From the NCBI GenBank assembly GCA_949297575.1, contig CASFTB010000012.1, forward strand, positions 1-38,075: a stretch of 38,075 nucleotides of DNA, read 5' to 3'. Source of the DNA: an uncultured Bacillota bacterium (GTDB lineage Bacteria > Bacillota > Clostridia > Christensenellales > Borkfalkiaceae). Below, piece after piece: positions 17,801 to 25,957 of this stretch (position 1 is its first letter; every line of letters begins with the position of its first letter). The notes beneath the pieces are model-generated. The model was not told the origin of the DNA and ran no database searches. It saw nothing but the letters and a program-made list of their open reading frames with translations. Both the position numbers and the translations under genes were made by a program.

Positions 17801-19154
17801 GGCTCGAGCCGCTGACCGTCACCGTATCGTCGGCAGCCGTCTTTACATTGAGTGCCGCCGAGGCTGCGCCCGTCGCATTCACGGTGATATCCGTGTTGAC
17901 GATCTCGGCAGAGCCGTTATCGACCCAAACCGTATTTGCGCCCACGTTTGTATTCAAAGTTACGGTACAGTTTTCAAGGCGCAGGTCTGCGTCTTTTACA
18001 TAAATCGCATAAGAAAGATTTTCCACTTCCACCGTCGCGTTGGTCAGGGTGATGGCGGGAACTTCCGCGCGCACGGCGTTGCCGCGCGAAACTTTGGCAA
18101 GCGCGGAGAAGGTGCCGGCACTCGCGTCGGCTGTGCCCGTGTAGTTGATGGCGCCGTTGATCGTCGCATTTTCAACATTAACGGAACCGCCGTTCGAGGT
18201 GATGTTGCCGTTGTATGTAGCATTTTTCAGCGTCAGATCGTCATTGGTCTTAATATCGCCGTTGATGACGGTGCCGTCGCCGTTTCCTTCGATCGTCAAA
18301 GGTTTGTTGGCGGTGAACCCATCGGGAATGTTGTGCGTGCCGTCGCCCACCTTGACAGTTGCAGTTGCAGACTCGGCATTGTTTGCCGCCTCGAGCGCCT
18401 CTTCAAAGGAAGAGTAGCTCTCTGCGCCGGTTCCGGTATCCACGGTAACGGCAGTATCGGCATTAGACTGCACCGCCTCGATGACGATGTTCATCGTTTC
18501 GAGCCCGCCCGAAAGAGTATCGGTATTCGCCCAAGGGAGGTAGACCTCGAAACTGAAATCTGTCTTCGCGCCGTTCTCGCCGCCGCTCTGCCACGTTTCA
18601 TTATTATTGCCGCGCGTAAAGATGACGCGCGTCCCGCTTTCGGTATAGGCGGCGCCGTCCGCTGCCCCTATGGGGGTCACGTCGAGCGCAGCGGCGAAGT
18701 CACCGTTGCCTTTTTCAAGGTAAGCGATAAACTTCATGCCGACGGTACTGTTGTTGGTAACGGACAGCGTAAATTGCGCACCCGCACCGCGCGCGAGACT
18801 TTCCATCGAGACGCTGGAGACGATATTGTCCTCTTCGTTTTCATCGGCAGAGACGGAAACTTTGCCAAAGTACCCGGGATCCCCCGAGTTTCCCGTGCCG
18901 ATCGTAATGGAGCCGTCGGTGTTTTTAATATTGTATTCCGTTCTTGCTCCATCGTCACTCCCGGCGACAGAAAACGCGCCGTCGAGGGTCAATGCCGCGT
19001 CGATGTCGATCTTGCCGCCGCTGACGTTGAAGGGAAATTGTTTGTTCGCCGAAAACATGGCGAACGTCGACCCGATGATCAGCGAGACGCAGCACACAAT
19101 GACGAGCACGGAGAGAACGATGGCGAGCCTCCTCGATTTTTTTGCTTCGTGCAT
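14844..19154 (-). CDS. Giant surface protein: SipW-type signal, camelysin-like domain, beta-helix
   Basis: A 1436-residue exported protein, called giant 1 here. Residues 7-33 are a SipW-type signal (RRLAIVLSV, hydrophobic core, IIGSTFAMFSA). Residues ~40-232 match a camelysin/TasA-like beta-sandwich ending in IVIEAVQSNAD, a motif shared with its paralogue. From ~270 to the C-terminus runs a right-handed parallel beta-helix: many ~20-25-residue rungs of the type TINGGNF, ITNYGTLTITGKG, VIINGGTF. No LPxTG motif, S-layer domain or C-terminal membrane helix is present, so it is probably held by its N-terminal domain. GAGGT precedes the ATG. It is the last gene of the surface locus. The 3' part (about 14930-15780) is clearly more AT-rich than the rest, suggesting recombination. 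A role as adhesin or fibre decoration is inferred. Confidence 0.88.
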   Translation of the reverse strand: MHEAKKSRRLAIVLSVLVIVCCVSLIIGSTFAMFSANKQFPFNVSGGKIDIDAALTLDGAFSVAGSDDGARTEYNIKNTDGSITIGTGNSGDPGYFGKVSVSADENEEDNIVSSVSMESLARGAGAQFTLSVTNNSTVGMKFIAYLEKGNGDFAAALDVTPIGAADGAAYTESGTRVIFTRGNNNETWQSGGENGAKTDFSFEVYLPWANTDTLSGGLETMNIVIEAVQSNADTAVTVDTGTGAESYSSFEEALEAANNAESATATVKVGDGTHNIPDGFTANKPLTIEGNGDGTVINGDIKTNDDLTLKNATYNGNITSNGGSVNVENATINGAINYTGTADASAGTFSALAKVSRGNAVRAEVPAITLTNATVEVENLSYAIYVKDADLRLENCTVTLNTNVGANTVWVDNGSAEIVNTDITVNATGAASAALNVKTAADDTVTVSGSSLVVNTKTLGNGYGIQADTVTLNVSDSYIAADYGIYPLNGASVTVSGGEILGHVAAISTNNTTGEATITVTDGAYLWSDNDFAVLYLPSQRSLTIDGGATVKGYTPVQVRMGTITIREATLISTATENAEIEYYSDINTDGSVLQLDTHSYEFEGGNDLTVYINKGAQLVTQNEEVRRISMYDWDKCKQNVLIVDGTQEYSSKIVGLAANAEALQRLITQNYCRELILLADTETAEGIEFNFNSDVATTLDLNGKKLVGTNAGATITNYGGILTITGNGTVYSTNVENQYRHAVLNRDTLIIENGTFGSSQSRGCAVNNFGTATINGGNFTACDNYVNGGYAYAIVNGDGTMTIRDAHVYGHMNGAISADGGTLTVNGGTYELTEEGTATNLFYMVYTSGSGQVVINDGTFTRDVANDHGFFYQGNATGKIIVNGGTFEDLRRDYINIAGAGQVEINGGNFVDVPRVTSNAVFVTFGKDFSLKGETVTDPTLMSIQAYLNAKADLVFTDPIVIPEGQSFKIVANGSTLTGTIINYGTLTITGKGTITNAADDKNHTITNYGTLTIGEEGVADDESITVDNLTHATAAVHNDVGATFTLNSGRLLRTNEAGADEDNSGGNSFYNLRNYGKVIINGGTIEQTGHFSSLVENGWYDGTQNTQQAEAVMIINGGTFSGGINTIKNDDWGMLTIHDGVFINIAQACVLNWNVATIYGGTYNILATKGTPAVILNGHINETMDKGVLSVKNITYSGAPLIKWMTGSSSIDAGTITVYDEATLQAVADIAAYKIIILGADITIGREDSTATGINFIETATLDFNGYTISYAGTAFAIIVDGTTVTFKDSSESGNGGVEGGEGGNNVALTVTNQGVANILGGVYNVGPDVNEQGNSTIYILSPGGTVNISGGRFSTEATYSNRYYVLNVQNSATGDFNVSGGEFVGYNPADGDDLLGGNYVSDDYTVETTTDDEGNVIFTVVPALAEDTEETAV

Positions 19155-19426
19155 AATTTACCTCGTTTTCTTTTTTTCCGCGCGGCGGCGCCGATGGGCG
19201 CCTGTAACCTGCGCGGCGTTTGGCCTGTTCGGCCGAGGTTGTTTAAGTGAATTTTCTTTTTGCCTGCTGCGGCGGCAGCGCCACGCGCTGCCGCCACTTT
19301 TTGTGGCAGACAACAAAAAGTGAAAATGATCGGTTTCGGAATTTATCCCCTGCCCTGCCGCCCGCACGGGCGGCAGACGGGGGCTATCGAATCATTTGTT
19401 TTTGGGATTAGAAAACATTCGGTTGT
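19155..19426. repeat. Palindrome-rich gap between the two giant genes
   Basis: Three inverted repeats: GGCGGCAGCG/CGCTGCCGCC (19271-19295), CACTTTTTGT/ACAAAAAGTG (19295-19322) and CTGCCGCCCG/CGGGCGGCAG (19355-19376). None has a clean U-tract on the minus strand. They may attenuate transcription between the giant genes, or be remnants of a small repeat. No gene is visible. Confidence 0.5.
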
Positions 19427-22400
19427 TTATGCGGCAGCTTCTTTGCTGTTGTAGTTGCCGTCGGTCACTGTGACCTTTTCTTCGGGGTTCTTTGTATAAT
19501 CCATAAAGGAATCGCAGCCTTCCGCATCTTTGATGATCAGCGTGCCGCTGCCTGCCCAGCCGATGGTCTCGCCGTTATCCGCAAAGGTGCAGCTTTCGGC
19601 GGTGAATGTGTCGGTCATGCCCTCGGTGCCGCCCATGCCTGCCGTGCACTTCGTGAAAGAGCAGCCCGTGACGGTCGCATTGGTGACGCCGCCGAGATAG
19701 ATACCGGTACTCAGCGCATCAAACTTGCAGCCTTCCGCGGTCAGGGTCACATTCTTGTTAAAGCCTTCGTTCACGACGATGCCGCGGGCGCCGTTTGTTT
19801 TATCGGTGCCTTCAACGGCGACGTTGCGCACAGTCAGCGCGAGGCCGTCTGCATCCCGCACGACGATGCCGCCGAAGTCTGCGCTGGCGTGCGTTGCGGG
19901 GGCAATGACGGTGCCCTGGACGCCGTTGATGGTGAGGCTGCCCGCCGCCGCGGAGAACGCGGGGAGCGTGTAGCTGCCTTCGCCGAGGTTGACGGTCACA
20001 TACCCGCCGCCGACGGTGATCTGATCGCCGAGGTCGCTCGCCGTGTCGAGGTTGAGGGTGGCGCCGTTTTCCGCCGTTTCATTGCCGCGGATATAGACCG
20101 CGTGCGGCCTGTACACCTGTCCGGCATTCCCGGCAACGATCTCCACGTCCTTCAGGGTGACAACGGAAGGACAATTATAGGCAGCGGTATTATCGTTCCC
20201 GATGAGCAGAGCCGAGCAAGGAAGATCGGTACCGGAGCCCCACTTATTTGTGAGGATGGCGTCCGTGTCCTTGTTGTTTGCGGCGCTGCCATAAACATCG
20301 CTCTTGGCGTCGGCGGGGGCATTGAGCCATTCGCCCGTGCTGATGATGGTGCTGTCTTCGATGATCGCCGTACCACCGCGGACGACCACGCCGTGCCTCT
20401 GCCCGGAAAGCGTGCTGTTTTTAATGGTCATGGTGCCGGGAACATTGAGGCAGGCCGCCGTCGTGTCATATTGATAATTCCATCCGCTGACTACCTGTTC
20501 TGTATTCAACGCAGAGGTTATCTCAGAATCGGAAACATTGATCACGACGCCGTAGTTTGCTTTGTTGTTTGCATTGGTGCCAAAGCCATACCCCTGCGTC
20601 TTGACGGTAGAACCGTTTATAATGTTCAGCGTAGCTTTCTCGCCCTGCACATAGACGAAGCTCGCAAGCGTCGTAACATCGACATCATCCACCGTAAGGA
20701 CGCTGCCCTCCTGCACATTCAACAAGCCCGCATTATACGGGAAGTTCCCGTCTTTAAAAATCAACTCCCCGTTTTTGAATGTGAGGTCGACGCCTCCGCA
20801 GATGATCGTCGACGTCTTCTGCGTGGAGGTAAGCGTGTGCCCGTTCAGATCAACGACAACGTCGTTTGCGACAAATCCGCTCGCTACGGTTGCATCGGCA
20901 TAATTGCCGCTGTTGTCTTTCAGATACTGCCCTTTGCCGACGTTAGCGATCACGCCGACTTCAATATCCTTCGCGAGGATGACTTCGCTGAGATTTAACT
21001 TATAGAAGGTTTCGAATGCCGCGGCATTCGTCGCGATGCCGTAGAGCGGATACTGCGTGTAGTTGTTGACCTGCACGGTCTGATCCACCTCGTTCCAGTC
21101 ATACCAGGAGAAGGTGCGCACGCCTTCGGCAGCCACGAGCACGGCGCCCTTGTTGAGGGTCACATTCGCCATGTTGTTGAGGGTGCTCGGGTCCCCGGTG
21201 CTCCAGACTTCATAATAAGGGTCTTTGTAGCCTTCGGGAGAGTTGAAAGTATATTCGCCGGCATGCAGCACGATGACGGAGCCGTCGGGCGAGCTCTGAT
21301 TGGTCTGGATCAGGTTTGCGCTGACCTTAGACGTGGAGATGAGCGTCGCATCGTCGATGGTGACGTGTCCCATCCTGATCTCCAGCGGGGTGAACGCCTC
21401 GATGGTCGTGCCGCCCTTGATGACCGTGGTGTTCTGCATGGGCAGATAGATCGCGCTGCTGACCTTAGAGGAGGTGACCGCGACGCCGTCAAGAGTGATG
21501 TCGAAAGACCCTCTCAAATTGTTGCCGCTCACGCCGTACCAGAGGGCATCGATGGAGCCGCCGGTATAGACGAGCGTGGAGCTGTAGAACCCGGCGATGC
21601 CGTGGCCCGCCTGCACAGAGGTATCGGAAAATTCTGCCCGCGCGCCCTCAAGGCGGACGGCCTGCTCGTTATAACGCTCATAGGTGGTATTGCCGGATTG
21701 AAGAGTGCTCTCCGTATCGACGGTAAGAGCGGAGCCGTCGATATGAGAGACGACGGAAGCGGTCTGCCCGTTGGTCGTGCCCTGTTTGTCGAGCGCGGTA
21801 TTGTCGATATACAGCGCCCTTGCGGCGTAATTACCTGTCTCCGTGTTCGTGACAGTGACGGTGCTGCCGTCCATGTCCACTGCGCCGTTCTTGACGAGGA
21901 TGGCATTCATCTCCTGCGCCTGCGTGCCGCTCAGCGTCACGGTGCTGTTTTCGATGACGAGGATCGCGCCGTCCACGGAGATCGCCGGCTGCGCGTCTTT
22001 AACGGAAACCGTCGCATTCCGCAGGGTGACCGTCTCTTCAATCGTGCGCGCGTTCGCGGCAGAGACCTTCGCAAGCGCGGAGAAGGTGCTCTGACCGGAG
22101 GCGGGGGCCGCATATATAACGGTGCCCGTGACCTCGACGTCGCTCAGCACGGAACCCGCCGCCGCCACGACGTTGCCGTCAATGGTCGCGTTGGAGACGG
22201 AGCTGTTCGCAGGGAGGACGATAGCGTCTTCGCCGTCTGCGGGCTCGATGGTGGTCAGGCCCTGCCCTGCGCCGACGATGTTGTACGCTTTGCCGTTTTC
22301 GGCAAGGCTCTCGACCTCATTTTTAGTCGGCCACTGCGCGGTGATGCCGGAGCCGAGGGAGATGTTGCCGTCGTTTTCGCCGCTCATCGCGTCGTAAATG

Positions 22401-23080
22401 GTGTCATAGCCGGTATCTCCGCTGCCGATGGTACCGGTGAAGGCGTTCGCCTGGACGGCCTCGAGCACGACGGTCATGGAGACGCTCTGCTGCCCGGTCA
22501 CGCCTGCAAAGTTATCGATCGTGTCCCACGGGAGGGTGATCTCGAACCCGATGGCGGAGATCTCCTCTTCGGAGCCGGCCTCAACGGTCGTCCAGTCGAC
22601 GACGGAGGTCGCCGCCTTCTCGAAACTGACCGTTTTGCCGCCGTCGACGGAGAGCTGCAGGCTCTTGGCGAGAGCTTCGCTCTTGCCCTCTTCTTCCGTC
22701 TCGATGCGGACGGAGTACTTCATGTTGACGGAGCTGTGGTTGGCGATCCTGAGCGTGAATGCCGCGCCGTCTCCGAGAGAGATATTGTCAAAGGAAATGG
22801 TTTTGCCTTCCGTCAGGGTGACGGTGCCGCCCTGCGGGAGGGAGAAGCCGTTGTCAATGGCCGTGCCTTCCGTACGGTCGGCGACGGACTGCCCCTGCGA
22901 CCATGCGCCCGTCATCTCGAGCGTGCCCTCGACGTCGATATTGCCGGTGTTCACGCCGATGGCGTATTCCTCTTTATCGGTGAACAACGCGAAGGTCGCG
23001 CCAATGATGAGGGAAACGCACATGAGGACCATCAGGACGGAAAGGAGGATCGTCCTGCCCCTCGAATGAGTTTTTTGCAT
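19427..23080 (-). CDS. Giant surface protein: SipW-type signal, camelysin-like domain, beta-helix (paralogue)
   Basis: A 1217-residue exported protein, called giant 2 here. Residues 7-33 form the SipW-type signal (GRTILLSVLMVLMCVSLIIG then ATFALFTD, the usual cleavage context). Residues ~40-240 are camelysin-like, ending VVLEAVQANAFTG. The rest is a parallel beta-helix of Asn/Thr/Val-rich rungs (VTLRNATVSVKD, LVIENSTVTLSG). It is homologous to giant 1 along much of the helix: both have STFSALAKVS; both have a YLP.Q..L.I.GG.T...TP...RMG..TI..ATLIST block; and both have a Y-D-W motif followed by a conserved Leu/Ile-rich segment. It has AAAGGAGAAA before the ATG. The C-terminus ends NYNSKEAAA without any wall anchor. 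Secreted or fibre-bound localisation is inferred from the signal. Confidence 0.88.
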   Translation of the reverse strand: MQKTHSRGRTILLSVLMVLMCVSLIIGATFALFTDKEEYAIGVNTGNIDVEGTLEMTGAWSQGQSVADRTEGTAIDNGFSLPQGGTVTLTEGKTISFDNISLGDGAAFTLRIANHSSVNMKYSVRIETEEEGKSEALAKSLQLSVDGGKTVSFEKAATSVVDWTTVEAGSEEEISAIGFEITLPWDTIDNFAGVTGQQSVSMTVVLEAVQANAFTGTIGSGDTGYDTIYDAMSGENDGNISLGSGITAQWPTKNEVESLAENGKAYNIVGAGQGLTTIEPADGEDAIVLPANSSVSNATIDGNVVAAAGSVLSDVEVTGTVIYAAPASGQSTFSALAKVSAANARTIEETVTLRNATVSVKDAQPAISVDGAILVIENSTVTLSGTQAQEMNAILVKNGAVDMDGSTVTVTNTETGNYAARALYIDNTALDKQGTTNGQTASVVSHIDGSALTVDTESTLQSGNTTYERYNEQAVRLEGARAEFSDTSVQAGHGIAGFYSSTLVYTGGSIDALWYGVSGNNLRGSFDITLDGVAVTSSKVSSAIYLPMQNTTVIKGGTTIEAFTPLEIRMGHVTIDDATLISTSKVSANLIQTNQSSPDGSVIVLHAGEYTFNSPEGYKDPYYEVWSTGDPSTLNNMANVTLNKGAVLVAAEGVRTFSWYDWNEVDQTVQVNNYTQYPLYGIATNAAAFETFYKLNLSEVILAKDIEVGVIANVGKGQYLKDNSGNYADATVASGFVANDVVVDLNGHTLTSTQKTSTIICGGVDLTFKNGELIFKDGNFPYNAGLLNVQEGSVLTVDDVDVTTLASFVYVQGEKATLNIINGSTVKTQGYGFGTNANNKANYGVVINVSDSEITSALNTEQVVSGWNYQYDTTAACLNVPGTMTIKNSTLSGQRHGVVVRGGTAIIEDSTIISTGEWLNAPADAKSDVYGSAANNKDTDAILTNKWGSGTDLPCSALLIGNDNTAAYNCPSVVTLKDVEIVAGNAGQVYRPHAVYIRGNETAENGATLNLDTASDLGDQITVGGGYVTVNLGEGSYTLPAFSAAAGSLTINGVQGTVIAPATHASADFGGIVVRDADGLALTVRNVAVEGTDKTNGARGIVVNEGFNKNVTLTAEGCKFDALSTGIYLGGVTNATVTGCSFTKCTAGMGGTEGMTDTFTAESCTFADNGETIGWAGSGTLIIKDAEGCDSFMDYTKNPEEKVTVTDGNYNSKEAAA

Positions 23081-23173
23081 CTTTTTTCTCCTTTAATTAT
23101 TTTGTCACCCATCCGCCGCCCATACGGCGGGATGCCTGCCCCCGAAGGAGCTGTTCACTACCATATCAATTTG

Positions 23174-23854
23174 TCAGTTGCCTGCATCCTCGCCCGTGCC
23201 TGTACCTGCGGAAGTGCCGAGGCCGAACTCGGTATTGAGCTGCGTATCGGACGCATTTGCCTGACCCGCATACACGGTGAAGGTGTAGGTGCACGCCTGC
23301 TCCTCTGCGGCGCCTTCCTCTTCGGTCCGGTCGGGCTGCTCTGCCTCTACGGGAAGGCCGACCGTAACGGTGACGGTGACCTTTTCGCCTTTATCGAGCT
23401 GTATCCATTCGGGCGTCTTCGTCGCATCTCCGATGGAAACAGCTTCTTCCTCCCCCTTCTGCATGGTCGCCTCGATGCCTTCGATCGTACCGGCCGTAGG
23501 CGCCGCCACGAGGGCGTACTTGACTTCCACGTCGGAGGTGTTTTCGATGGTGAGCGTTACCGTGGCCTTGTCCCCCGCGACGATGTTGGTGAGGGTCAGG
23601 TCGCCGTCTTTGAGGACGGCGGTGCCGCCGAGGGCGAAGGCCCCTTCCATCTCCCGGTCGGGGATGCCGTCTTTCAGGCTGGTCAGCTTCAGTTCGTCGC
23701 CGAACGCCGCTTTAATGGAAACATTGCCTGTGGTGACGGTGATGTCTTTGTTCCACGACGTGCCGAAGAGCGCGAAGGTCGCGCCCACGACGAGCGCCGC
23801 GCACAGCACGAGGACGAGGACCGCCGCCAGGATCGCATTTCTCTTTGTCTTCAT
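23174..23854 (-). CDS. Small camelysin/TasA-like protein with SipW-type signal
   Basis: A 226-residue exported protein. Residues 4-30 are the signal (RNAILAAVLVLVLCAALVVG, ATFALFGTSW), matching the SipW-dependent class. The remaining ~190 residues alternate polar/hydrophobic beta-strands (VTVTVTVGLP, ATVTLTIENTSDVEVKYALV), like camelysin/TasA. A Glu-rich loop (RTEEEGAAEEQ) precedes the last strand YTFTVYAGQANAS, whose QANA ending recurs in the other members. The C-terminus is Gly/Thr-rich. GAGGT lies nine bases before the ATG. It is 18 bases from the upstream sister gene, hence the same transcript. A fibre subunit role is plausible but untested; camelysins are also described as proteases. Confidence 0.85.
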   Translation of the reverse strand: MKTKRNAILAAVLVLVLCAALVVGATFALFGTSWNKDITVTTGNVSIKAAFGDELKLTSLKDGIPDREMEGAFALGGTAVLKDGDLTLTNIVAGDKATVTLTIENTSDVEVKYALVAAPTAGTIEGIEATMQKGEEEAVSIGDATKTPEWIQLDKGEKVTVTVTVGLPVEAEQPDRTEEEGAAEEQACTYTFTVYAGQANASDTQLNTEFGLGTSAGTGTGEDAGN

Positions 23855-23872
23855 GTTCTTTTACCTCTTCAT

Positions 23873-24520
23873 TTACTCTGATGCCGTGACCTGTACACAT
23901 TCGACCGTGAGGTCAAAATCGACCGCAGCCCCCGCAAAAGCGGCGCTGTCTTCGATCGTTCCGTCATTGTTAAGGAATTCGACGCGGACAGTGAAATCAC
24001 CGTAAGCGCCGTCCGTCGCCGCGACGGTGCCGAGAGCGATGCCCTGCCCCTTCTCCGTCGCCTGATCGAGGGTGAAGGTCACAGCCTGCCCCTGCGAAGG
24101 CGTCACGGTGACCTGCAGACGGGAGAGCAATTTTGCCGCCGTCGTCGCATCATTCGCCTCGACACCGACGATGCAGACGCTGTAATCGAAGGCGACGGAG
24201 CCTTCATTCGTGACGCGCAGCGTCGCAGACTGCCACATGGTCGGAACGATGTTTTCGATGCTGAAGATCGCGGAGCCGTCCTTCGTGAGGTCGACGGGGC
24301 TTTCGGGCGAAGCGACTTCATCGAAGCCGCCGCCTTCGCCGATCTCCACACCGTCACGGGCGGTCAGGTACAGACCTGCGTCCAGCGTGCCTGCGGAGAG
24401 ATGCACGTTCGTCGAGCGCGAAGCCGAGAACAGCGCGAACGTCGCCGCCACGATCAGGCCGACGCACAGCAGCGTGACGACTGCGGACATGACGATCGCC
24501 TTGGTCTTTGAAAAACGCAT
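23873..24520 (-). CDS. Small camelysin/TasA-like protein with SipW-type signal
   Basis: A 215-residue exported protein. The signal occupies residues 4-33 (KAIVMSAVVTLLCVGLIVA, ATFALFSASR). The mature part contains LSAGTLDAGLYL, FSIENIVPTMWQSATLRVTNEGSVAFDYSV and a closing VDFDLTVECVQVTASE. The order is that of TasA/camelysin: signal, a first strand with an 'L.AG.L' motif, a 'P...W/T...L.VTN.GS....Y' strand pair. It has the best ribosome site of the cluster, AAAGGAGG. It is first of the four-substrate group after a 393-base gap, with no clear promoter of its own. It is similar to the neighbouring 226-residue protein in architecture but weakly in sequence. Confidence 0.85.
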   Translation of the reverse strand: MRFSKTKAIVMSAVVTLLCVGLIVAATFALFSASRSTNVHLSAGTLDAGLYLTARDGVEIGEGGGFDEVASPESPVDLTKDGSAIFSIENIVPTMWQSATLRVTNEGSVAFDYSVCIVGVEANDATTAAKLLSRLQVTVTPSQGQAVTFTLDQATEKGQGIALGTVAATDGAYGDFTVRVEFLNNDGTIEDSAAFAGAAVDFDLTVECVQVTASE

Positions 24521-24913
24521 TTTCTACCTCCTTTTCATTTTTCTCGCATATCAACGCGGAGGGCGGAACGCCCTGCCGGATGTGCCGTTTTGGGCTGCCG
24601 CACGGGGCGGCAATGCAGAATGAAGAATTCAGAATTGTGGATATTCCGTTCTATAAGTGGCTTTTTTCGGACATTTGTCCGAAAAAAAGGGATATCCCTT
24701 TTGGATGCAGCGCCTTTTGCTGAAATTCTATGCGCAGCCATTTATTTTGAAGGCCTGCGGAGGGCTTTGCCCTCATCCACCGCAAACGATCCCCTTCCCA
24801 AAATGGAGGGAAGACCCGGGAATACGGAGCCCGCGGGGCCCCTTTCTTTATATAAAGAACGCGAGCGCGGGAGGGGGCGCAAGGGAACCATTAAAGAAGG
24901 GTGGGGAAGGCGG
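24521..24913. other. Gene-free, palindrome-rich gap inside the surface locus
   Basis: It holds TGCCGC/GCGGCA (24596-24612), an A/T-ended hairpin TTTTTTCGGAC/GTCCGAAAAAA (24662-24687), the adjacent palindrome AAGGGATATCCCTT, GAGGGC/GCCCTC (24760-24774) and the 16-base palindrome TTCTTTATATAAAGAA (24844-24859). A GAAGAATTCAGAATT-type AT-rich run lies at 24615-24640. No promoter with good -35/-10 spacing was found for the 24520 gene. It may be a decayed MITE or repeat cluster, or a processing region. No coding gene is supported. Confidence 0.5.
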
Positions 24914-25957
24914 TCATTCGCCGCGCTCTTCCCGCTCTCCTTCCGTCCCCTCTTCTGCGGGCTGCTCCTCTGCCGCCTCTGCGGGCTGTGCTTCGGCTTC
25001 TGCCGCGGGCTCTTCGTCAAAGATCTGTTCGGGCTCGGGGCCTTCTTCCTCTGCCAGGATGCCCTCTTCCGCCTCTGCGGCAGCCTCTTCCGCTGCGGGG
25101 GCCGCTGCCTGTTCTGCCGTCTCGGCGGGCGCGGGCTGCGCCTCCTCGGCTGCGGGAGCCTCTTCGGGCTGCGCGGATGCGTCCGCCGCGGCCGCTTCCT
25201 CTGCCGCGGCGCGGGCTGCAGCTTCCTCGGCGAGCTTCTTTTCGCGGGCGAGGCGGCGCTTCTCCCTGCGGGCAGCCTTCTTCTCCTCCTCGCGGCGGGC
25301 GCGCTCGAGCACGAGGTCGCGGAAGGAGAGGTCGATGATATCCTTGACGGCGGAGACCATTTCGGGCTCTTCGACCTTTACGTCGATGGGCTTTTCTTTG
25401 ATGTTGAGCCCGGCGTTGTCTGTATAGGCGATGAAGTCGTTGTTCTGCACGGTCAGGCGGGCGCTGATGATGCCGCGCTTGATGACGATGCGCACGACCA
25501 GCTTTTTGCCGAGATAGACGGAGGCGGACTTGTCGTTGACCACCTTTTTGACGTCTGCCTTGCTCTCGGCGTAGCGCAGGATCTCATCGACGTACCCGCG
25601 CTGTTTGGAGGAAAGGCGCGCGTACGCTTCGGGATAGGGCACGTTTTCATTGCGGCGCAGCATGACCGTGCCTTCCATCTCTTCGGCGGAGACGAGCACG
25701 GCGCCTTCGGGCACGATCTGCGCCGCGGGCGCGGGCTCTGCGGCCTCTGCGGGCTTTGCGGGCGGCGCATATACGGCCCCGGTGGGCGCCTCGCCGACGG
25801 GCACGAGCTCGTAGGCGGTCTCATCGACGACGACGACCTTACCGCTCACTCCCTTGTTACGGTTCATGCGGACGAGCGCCACAATCAGCCACGCGATGAG
25901 CACGACTGCCAGCACACAGATGACCGCAACGCACACGATAAACAATGTTTTAGGCAT
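24914..25957 (-). CDS. Bitopic membrane protein with Ala/Glu-rich acidic tail
   Basis: A 347-residue protein. Residues 4-29 form one membrane helix (FIVCVAVICVLAVVLIAWLI). A Pro/Ala linker follows, then a small alpha/beta domain of about 100 residues: SSKQRGYVDEILRYAESKADV, YLGKKLVVRIVIKRGIISARL, DNAGLNIKEKPIDVKVE. After it comes a Lys/Arg/Glu helix (RREEEKKAARREKRRLAREKK), probably a coiled coil. The last ~100 residues are almost only Ala, Glu, Pro and Gln and are likely disordered. I do not recognise a named family, though the middle domain resembles a repeat domain of clostridial hypothetical proteins. The ATG overlaps the sipW stop by 8 bases, so it is translationally coupled to sipW. It could be an accessory or anchor for the SipW substrates; this is inference. 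Confidence 0.82.
   Translation of the reverse strand: MPKTLFIVCVAVICVLAVVLIAWLIVALVRMNRNKGVSGKVVVVDETAYELVPVGEAPTGAVYAPPAKPAEAAEPAPAAQIVPEGAVLVSAEEMEGTVMLRRNENVPYPEAYARLSSKQRGYVDEILRYAESKADVKKVVNDKSASVYLGKKLVVRIVIKRGIISARLTVQNNDFIAYTDNAGLNIKEKPIDVKVEEPEMVSAVKDIIDLSFRDLVLERARREEEKKAARREKRRLAREKKLAEEAAARAAAEEAAAADASAQPEEAPAAEEAQPAPAETAEQAAAPAAEEAAAEAEEGILAEEEGPEPEQIFDEEPAAEAEAQPAEAAEEQPAEEGTEGEREERGE

Noticed and set aside
17481..19250. 589-codon open frame on the plus strand
   Set aside because: Antisense shadow of the 1436-residue surface protein, with no recognisable motifs.
14844..23080. DNA tandem repeats or a CRISPR-like array in the surface genes
   Set aside because: The periodicity is at protein level (beta-helix rungs); DNA copies are not identical and there are no constant repeats with unique spacers.
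21263..23881. 872-codon open frame on the plus strand
   Set aside because: It is antisense to a giant surface gene with signal, ribosome site and beta-helix pattern; the plus frame gives Arg/Gly/Asp-rich sequence with no domain and no ribosome site. GC-biased codons keep such frames open.
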